In this document: positions 60,120 to 64,000 of the stretch, piece after piece
Numbering within the stretch: the stretch's first letter is position 1
Layout: the number at the start of each line of letters is the position of its first letter
Assembly: GCA_002292815.1 (NCBI GenBank)
Contig: DBBX01000019.1
Span: forward strand, 179,669 to 243,668
Reading direction: 5' to 3'
DNA length: 64,000 nucleotides
Origin: Thiotrichaceae bacterium UBA973
Lineage (GTDB): Bacteria > Pseudomonadota > Gammaproteobacteria > Eutrophobiales > Eutrophobiaceae
Notes under the pieces: model-generated
The model's input: the letters and a program-made list of their open reading frames with translations, nothing else
Database searches by the model: none
Told to the model about the DNA's origin: nothing
Program-made: the position numbers and the translations under genes

Positions 60120-62255
60120 TTGTATAACAACATAAAACTCAGATGCGCCTGTGAATATTTAATGCTGTGCTCATTATTATGTGTGGCAAGCACAGTGAGC
60201 GCTGAGCATCCCGCATCGTTATCCGAGATTGTGGTATCAGGTGAGTACTCGGGTTTTAATGTGTACGTTCTTCATCCTGACTTGATTAACGCCCCGGCAG
60301 CCGATTCGGCTCAGTTGCTGAAGAAAATACCGGGCGCTAATGTGAACAGCAATGGTACCGTGACGGGCATCGCACAATACCGCGGCATGTATGGCCAGCG
60401 CATCAATACACTCATAGACGGTATCAAGATTAGCTCCGGTGGGCCTAATGCTATGGATTCACCGCTTTCGTATATCCCTCGTGCGCAATTAGAAAGCCTG
60501 GAAGTCATTCGCGGTATTGCACCGGTTAGTTCTGGCAACGAAACCATTGGTGGCACCATACGCGCGACATCTACACGTAGCGCTTTTACAGAAGAAGAGC
60601 AACTTACTATGCATGGTGAAGTATCGGCCGGAGGACATAGCGTAAACTCCGGTTATGACACCTCATTATTGATGTCAATGGCAAACCAAAACCATCGCAT
60701 GCATGTAGCGGGTAGTCGACAAGATAGCGATGATTATGAATTCGCTAATGGAGATGTAACCCCTAGCGAGCACGAACGTAACAGCTATGAAATTGGCTAT
60801 GGTTTCAAAAGAGAAAACCATGAAATTGGTCTTGAATACGTGCTAAATGATACTAATGGAAGCGGCACACCGGCATTGCCTATGGACATTGTTTATATTG
60901 ATGCAGATATTGTTCGAGGGACTTATACAAGCCGTTGGAATCAGATTGATATAGAGAGCAAGGTATATTGGTCTCAAGTCGATCATAAAATGTCCAATTT
61001 TGAATTACGTTTACCACCGTTAACAGGCGGTGGCGCAGGCCCGGGGACTATGCAACGTTTTTCACTTGCAGATAGTGAAGATGTTGGTTATGGCATTGAT
61101 GCCAGTATGTCTTTTGCAGGAGGCAAATTAAAGTTGGGCACAGACGGTCATCTGGCAAATCATGATGCTGATGTATTTAATCCAATGAGCGTTACCTTTC
61201 GAGTCGAAAATTTCAATGATATTAAACGTGATGTCTTTGGTGTTTTTGGGGAGTGGCAGCGTGAGCTTGCGGCCGCATGGGATTTGGAACTGGGTCTGAG
61301 ATATACACGAGTCAATATGGATGCCGGATCGGTGTCGGCAACGGGAATGATTGGAATGATGGCAATGAATGCCAATGCACTCGCAACTACTTTTAATACC
61401 TCGGATCTTTCGCAACAAGATGACAATATCGATGTGGTTCTAAAATTGAACCATGCACTACGCAAGGATACCAACATTGAAGTTGGTTTTGCTCGTAAGA
61501 TGCGTTCGCCAACTTATCAGGAACGTTATCTCTGGTTGCCATTGCAATCAACGGGTGGTTTGGCGGATGGTAATAACTATATCGGCGATATCAATCTTGA
61601 TCCGGAAGTTTCTTATCAGTTTGAACTAGGTCTGGACTTGCGTAACAAAGCGGCCTACTTTGCTCCACGTGCTTTCTATCATCATGTTGATGATTACATT
61701 GAGGGTATTGATGCTACTAATACAACGGCTATTGCCTTTCATACAATGGCAACGGGTATGACCGGTAGCCGTGCAAAACTTTTACAGTTTGCAAATGTTG
61801 ATGCCCGCTTGTATGGAATCGATGCTGACTTTGGTTATCACCTTAATGATTTTTGGCATGTAGACGGTGTGGTTAGCTATGTAAAAGGAGAGCGTCGTGA
61901 TAATGGCGATAACCTCTATCGTATTTCTCCTGCCAATGCGCGTCTTAGTCTAACCCGCCAACAAAAGAATTGGTCTGCCACTTTAGAGACGCACGCATAT
62001 CTGGAAAAAGATGATGTGTCTGGAGTCACCAATGAACTTGAAACAGCGGGCTATGCCTTGCTGAATATTTACGGTAACTACAATATCCCTAAGTCAGGAC
62101 TCACCTTTGTCGCAGGGATTGATAATCTATTCGATAAAAATTACGCGCCTCATCTGGGTGGTGTTAATCGTGTTCGTGGTGTCGATGTGCCGGCTGGTGT
62201 GCGTGTGCCTGGTCCAGGGATAAACGGTTACATCAATCTGGTTTATAAGTGGTAA
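60120..62255 (+). CDS. TonB-dependent outer-membrane receptor
   Basis: TonB-dependent transporter, 711 residues. Signal peptide from the TTG start (cleavage near STVSA-EHP), TonB box-like LSEIVVSGEY, plug domain about 35-160 (LLKKIPGANVNSNGTVTG, QYRGMYGQRINTLIDGIKIS, LESLEVIRGIAPVSSGNETI), and a 22-stranded barrel closing with NPL-type LFDKNYAPHLGG and a final YINLVYKW. A Met-rich loop (ATGMIGMMAMNANALAT) and plug pattern recall copper receptors such as OprC/NosA, but this is tentative. The ATG at 60162 is an alternative start. It is divergent from regB; a cytochrome c gene follows on the opposite strand. Confidence 0.88.
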   Translation: MYNNIKLRCACEYLMLCSLLCVASTVSAEHPASLSEIVVSGEYSGFNVYVLHPDLINAPAADSAQLLKKIPGANVNSNGTVTGIAQYRGMYGQRINTLIDGIKISSGGPNAMDSPLSYIPRAQLESLEVIRGIAPVSSGNETIGGTIRATSTRSAFTEEEQLTMHGEVSAGGHSVNSGYDTSLLMSMANQNHRMHVAGSRQDSDDYEFANGDVTPSEHERNSYEIGYGFKRENHEIGLEYVLNDTNGSGTPALPMDIVYIDADIVRGTYTSRWNQIDIESKVYWSQVDHKMSNFELRLPPLTGGGAGPGTMQRFSLADSEDVGYGIDASMSFAGGKLKLGTDGHLANHDADVFNPMSVTFRVENFNDIKRDVFGVFGEWQRELAAAWDLELGLRYTRVNMDAGSVSATGMIGMMAMNANALATTFNTSDLSQQDDNIDVVLKLNHALRKDTNIEVGFARKMRSPTYQERYLWLPLQSTGGLADGNNYIGDINLDPEVSYQFELGLDLRNKAAYFAPRAFYHHVDDYIEGIDATNTTAIAFHTMATGMTGSRAKLLQFANVDARLYGIDADFGYHLNDFWHVDGVVSYVKGERRDNGDNLYRISPANARLSLTRQQKNWSATLETHAYLEKDDVSGVTNELETAGYALLNIYGNYNIPKSGLTFVAGIDNLFDKNYAPHLGGVNRVRGVDVPAGVRVPGPGINGYINLVYKW

Positions 62256-62373
62256 CAAAGTTAATCAATATTCAGAGTAAAGCATCTTATAAACTCAATC
62301 ATTAGGTGCTCTTCATACAGCCTATAAAATAATAGGTTGTATGAATTTTAAGAAAATAATTATTTACCCTTGC

Positions 62374-62742
62374 TTATTTACCCAAGGGCAATTTAATCAG
62401 ATTACCTGGCCCAAGGACATCATCGCCACGAGCAACCAGATAGGCATAGAGATTGTCAAGATTAGCCATAAGATGTTTATCGTTCTTGAATGGGCGCATT
62501 AGTGTGCCAGATTTGCCATTCGTCAAAATGTTTACAAAATCAGCCTCGCTTAATTTTGTGGTCACACTATTTTCGAGATTAGACCCAACAGCACCCGCGC
62601 CACCTTTACCGTGGCAAGCACCACAGCCACTTCCATTGTAGATTTTCCAACCATACATAGCATTGGCACTGATTTTTCCATCAATTACTTGATAGGTTTT
62701 TTCATTCTCTGCATGAGCAGTAAATGACATTAGGCCGACCAT
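62374..62742 (-). CDS. Class I cytochrome c (probable frameshift in signal peptide)
   Basis: Monohaem periplasmic cytochrome. In the open frame of 122 residues the haem site is CGACH (Cys40, Cys43, His44) and the Met ligand is likely Met82 in TLMRPF. The N-terminus MVGLMSFTAHAEN is too short for a signal peptide and has no ribosome binding site. In-frame codons upstream extend it as LNLAFYIT back to a TAG. An ATG at 62777 with GAGG about 10 bp upstream lies in another frame; adding one base near 62770 would fuse it into a normal signal peptide. Either a sequencing error or a real mutation. It probably transfers electrons to an oxidase or reductase. Confidence 0.8.
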   Translation of the reverse strand: MVGLMSFTAHAENEKTYQVIDGKISANAMYGWKIYNGSGCGACHGKGGAGAVGSNLENSVTTKLSEADFVNILTNGKSGTLMRPFKNDKHLMANLDNLYAYLVARGDDVLGPGNLIKLPLGK

Positions 62743-62929
62743 TGTTATATAGAACGCTAGATTTAGCTAAATTCCATATAAGATAATCCTCAAACATTTA
62801 AAATATAGAATATTATTTATAACCCGATTTCGTTACTCAAAATATGGCAAAATATAATGTTTATGAATAGAAAAAAAGAATCGTTCCATCAATAAATCGA
62901 ATATTTTCCATAATAAGTAGAACAAATAA

Positions 62930-63688
62930 GTGAATACAGAAATTAAAACGGCAGGCGTTATTATTATCGGCAATGAAATATTATCGGGGCGCACGCAGGA
63001 TCTGAATGTCTCCTATATAGGCAATAAACTTGGAAACCTAGGCATAGTTCTGGCAGAAGTCATCGTTATTCCGGACGACGAAGAAACGATCATTGAGAGA
63101 GTAAGCTCGTACGCTGATAAATTTGATTATGTATTTACGACTGGAGGTATAGGCCCGACGCATGACGATATCACCACAGCATCTATTGCTAAGGCATTTT
63201 CTCTGAAACTTATACGTCACCCAGATGCTGTAGCTGTTATGGAAGGCTACTATGAACCTGGCACGTTGACCGAAGCGCGATTAAAGATGGCTGATATTCC
63301 AGAAGGTGCAACGCTTATAGAAAATCCAGTTAGTGGTGCACCTGGCATACAGATCAAAAATGTTTTTATCATGGCGGGTGTTCCCGAAATTATGCAAGCG
63401 ATGCTCGATGGCTTAGCCGATAGATTGATTGGCGGTCCGCCAATTTTAACAGCGAGCGTCAGCACTAATTTGACGGAGAGTAAACTCGCAGTAGGGATGA
63501 GTAAGATTCAGGACGAATGTATAGAAGTAAGTATCGGTAGTTACCCCTACTTCAAGCGTGGCAAACTAGGTGTAAATATTGTGTTACGTTCTATTGATAA
63601 AATACTGCTATTAGAACAGCTAGCATTAATAACTACGCTTGTTGAAGAAACGAAGGGCATGATTCTTGAGACAATAACGCCAGATTAG
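62930..63688 (+). CDS. CinA N-terminal/MoCF-domain protein
   Basis: Stand-alone molybdopterin-binding-type (CinA N-terminal) protein, 252 residues. GVIIIGNEILSGRTQDLNVS (about 9-28), DYVFTTGGIGPTHDDITTAS (67-86) and NPVSGAPGIQIKNVFIMAGV are the marks. It lacks the C-terminal nicotinamide-nucleotide amidase domain of full CinA, as do YfaY-like and many proteobacterial paralogues. GTG start, with no strong ribosome binding site. A pyrophosphatase role on ADP-ribose or NMN-type compounds is known for related domains, but not shown here. Confidence 0.87.
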   Translation: MNTEIKTAGVIIIGNEILSGRTQDLNVSYIGNKLGNLGIVLAEVIVIPDDEETIIERVSSYADKFDYVFTTGGIGPTHDDITTASIAKAFSLKLIRHPDAVAVMEGYYEPGTLTEARLKMADIPEGATLIENPVSGAPGIQIKNVFIMAGVPEIMQAMLDGLADRLIGGPPILTASVSTNLTESKLAVGMSKIQDECIEVSIGSYPYFKRGKLGVNIVLRSIDKILLLEQLALITTLVEETKGMILETITPD

Positions 63689-64000
63689 CTCCCATGGGTA
63701 CGCACAACCTAAAAGAGATGGAATATAGGTAGCGTCGCTTTGCGGCCATAGTTTGACTATTGATTTACACTTGAAACTGACCCACGATAAGCATTAACCT
63801 TAGCTGCTGAGTGGGCGGCCCATTGTTCCTAGCCCAGTCATATTAAACGTGCGGTATGTGGCATGTTTTAGACTTAAGATATTGAAAGGGGCCGGGTGTC
63901 GCTTGTTTTTCTTGCACAGAGGCTAGATCGATAAATCAAAGTAACCGGTTGCATATAGCCGGCCAGTTGGGAAAATTAAAGTGTACGTCGTCAAAACCTT
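63689..64000. other. Gene-free segment at the window end
   Basis: 312 bp with no coding frame I can support on either strand. It looks somewhat more GC-rich than neighbouring spacers and contains a weak hairpin CCGGTT/AGCCGG (about 63943-63960). It could be the leading edge of a mobile element or a long promoter region whose gene lies beyond the window; nothing inside it decides this. Confidence 0.4.

Noticed and set aside
1..64000. CRISPR arrays, prophage genes, intact insertion sequences
   Set aside because: No regularly spaced repeats, Cas, integrase, transposase or phage structural genes were seen on either strand.

Overview
This 64 kb window is a stretch of AT-rich (roughly 40% GC by eye) chromosome from a gammaproteobacterium. 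The evidence is gene order more than any single gene: rpe-gph-trpE-trpG-trpD-trpC, bamB-yfgM-hisS-rodZ-pilF-rlmN-ndk, valS-holC-pepA facing lptF-lptG, pcnB-folK-kinase-panB-panC-panD, and dapA-bamC are all typical of that class. An outer membrane (BamB, BamC, LptFG, porins, a TonB receptor), a type IV pilus protein and a RegB/RegA redox pair suggest a free-living, facultatively respiring cell. I cannot place it more precisely. Almost the whole window is core genome; no CRISPR array, prophage or intact insertion sequence was seen.

Layout. 1-3.5 kb: prs (cut by the window edge), rplY, pth, ychF and a 55-residue cysteine-rich protein, all on the plus strand. 3.6-9.9 kb: a periplasmic beta-propeller protein, then the trp/gph/rpe block on the minus strand. 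10.2-13.0 kb: DUF3530 hydrolase, a DUF4870 protein, and a QmcA/NfeD pair. 13.0-18.5 kb: queG, a small-RNA locus, a PerM-type permease, a phosphatase remnant, a PIN-PhoH ATPase, a peroxiredoxin and an ACT regulator. 18.6-25.3 kb: dapA-bamC, two tandem porin paralogues, and a convergent GMC oxidoreductase with its Tat-exported small subunit. 25.5-29.4 kb: an antiporter, a broken copy of the der 3' end, a polyphosphate kinase 2 gene with an FNR-type promoter, and intact der. 29.4-36.3 kb: envelope and translation genes bamB to ndk. 36.4-43.5 kb: an IscR-controlled SUF iron-sulfur operon (iscR, A-type carrier, sufBCDS, sufU, sufT, Rieske protein). 43.6-53.5 kb: cysE, valS, holC, pepA, lptFG, an RDD protein and tRNA-Glu(CTC). 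53.6-58.2 kb: a tightly overlapping pcnB-folK-kinase-panBC-panD cluster. 58.2-63.7 kb: regA-regB, a divergent TonB receptor, a cytochrome c with a probable frameshift, and a CinA-type domain protein.

The most interesting item is a non-coding locus at about 14.13-14.34 kb. It has two NtrC-like boxes two helical turns apart, a near-consensus sigma-54 promoter about 100 bp downstream, and about 85 nt later a strong intrinsic terminator, with no protein gene between. This looks like an undescribed nitrogen-regulated small RNA. Other items worth checking are the ppk2 cassette flanked by two diverged copies of the der tail, back-to-back IscR operators before the suf operon, a perfect operator-like dyad between regB and the TonB receptor, and a probable one-base loss in the cytochrome signal peptide. 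All function calls rest on motif recognition by eye; no database search was run.
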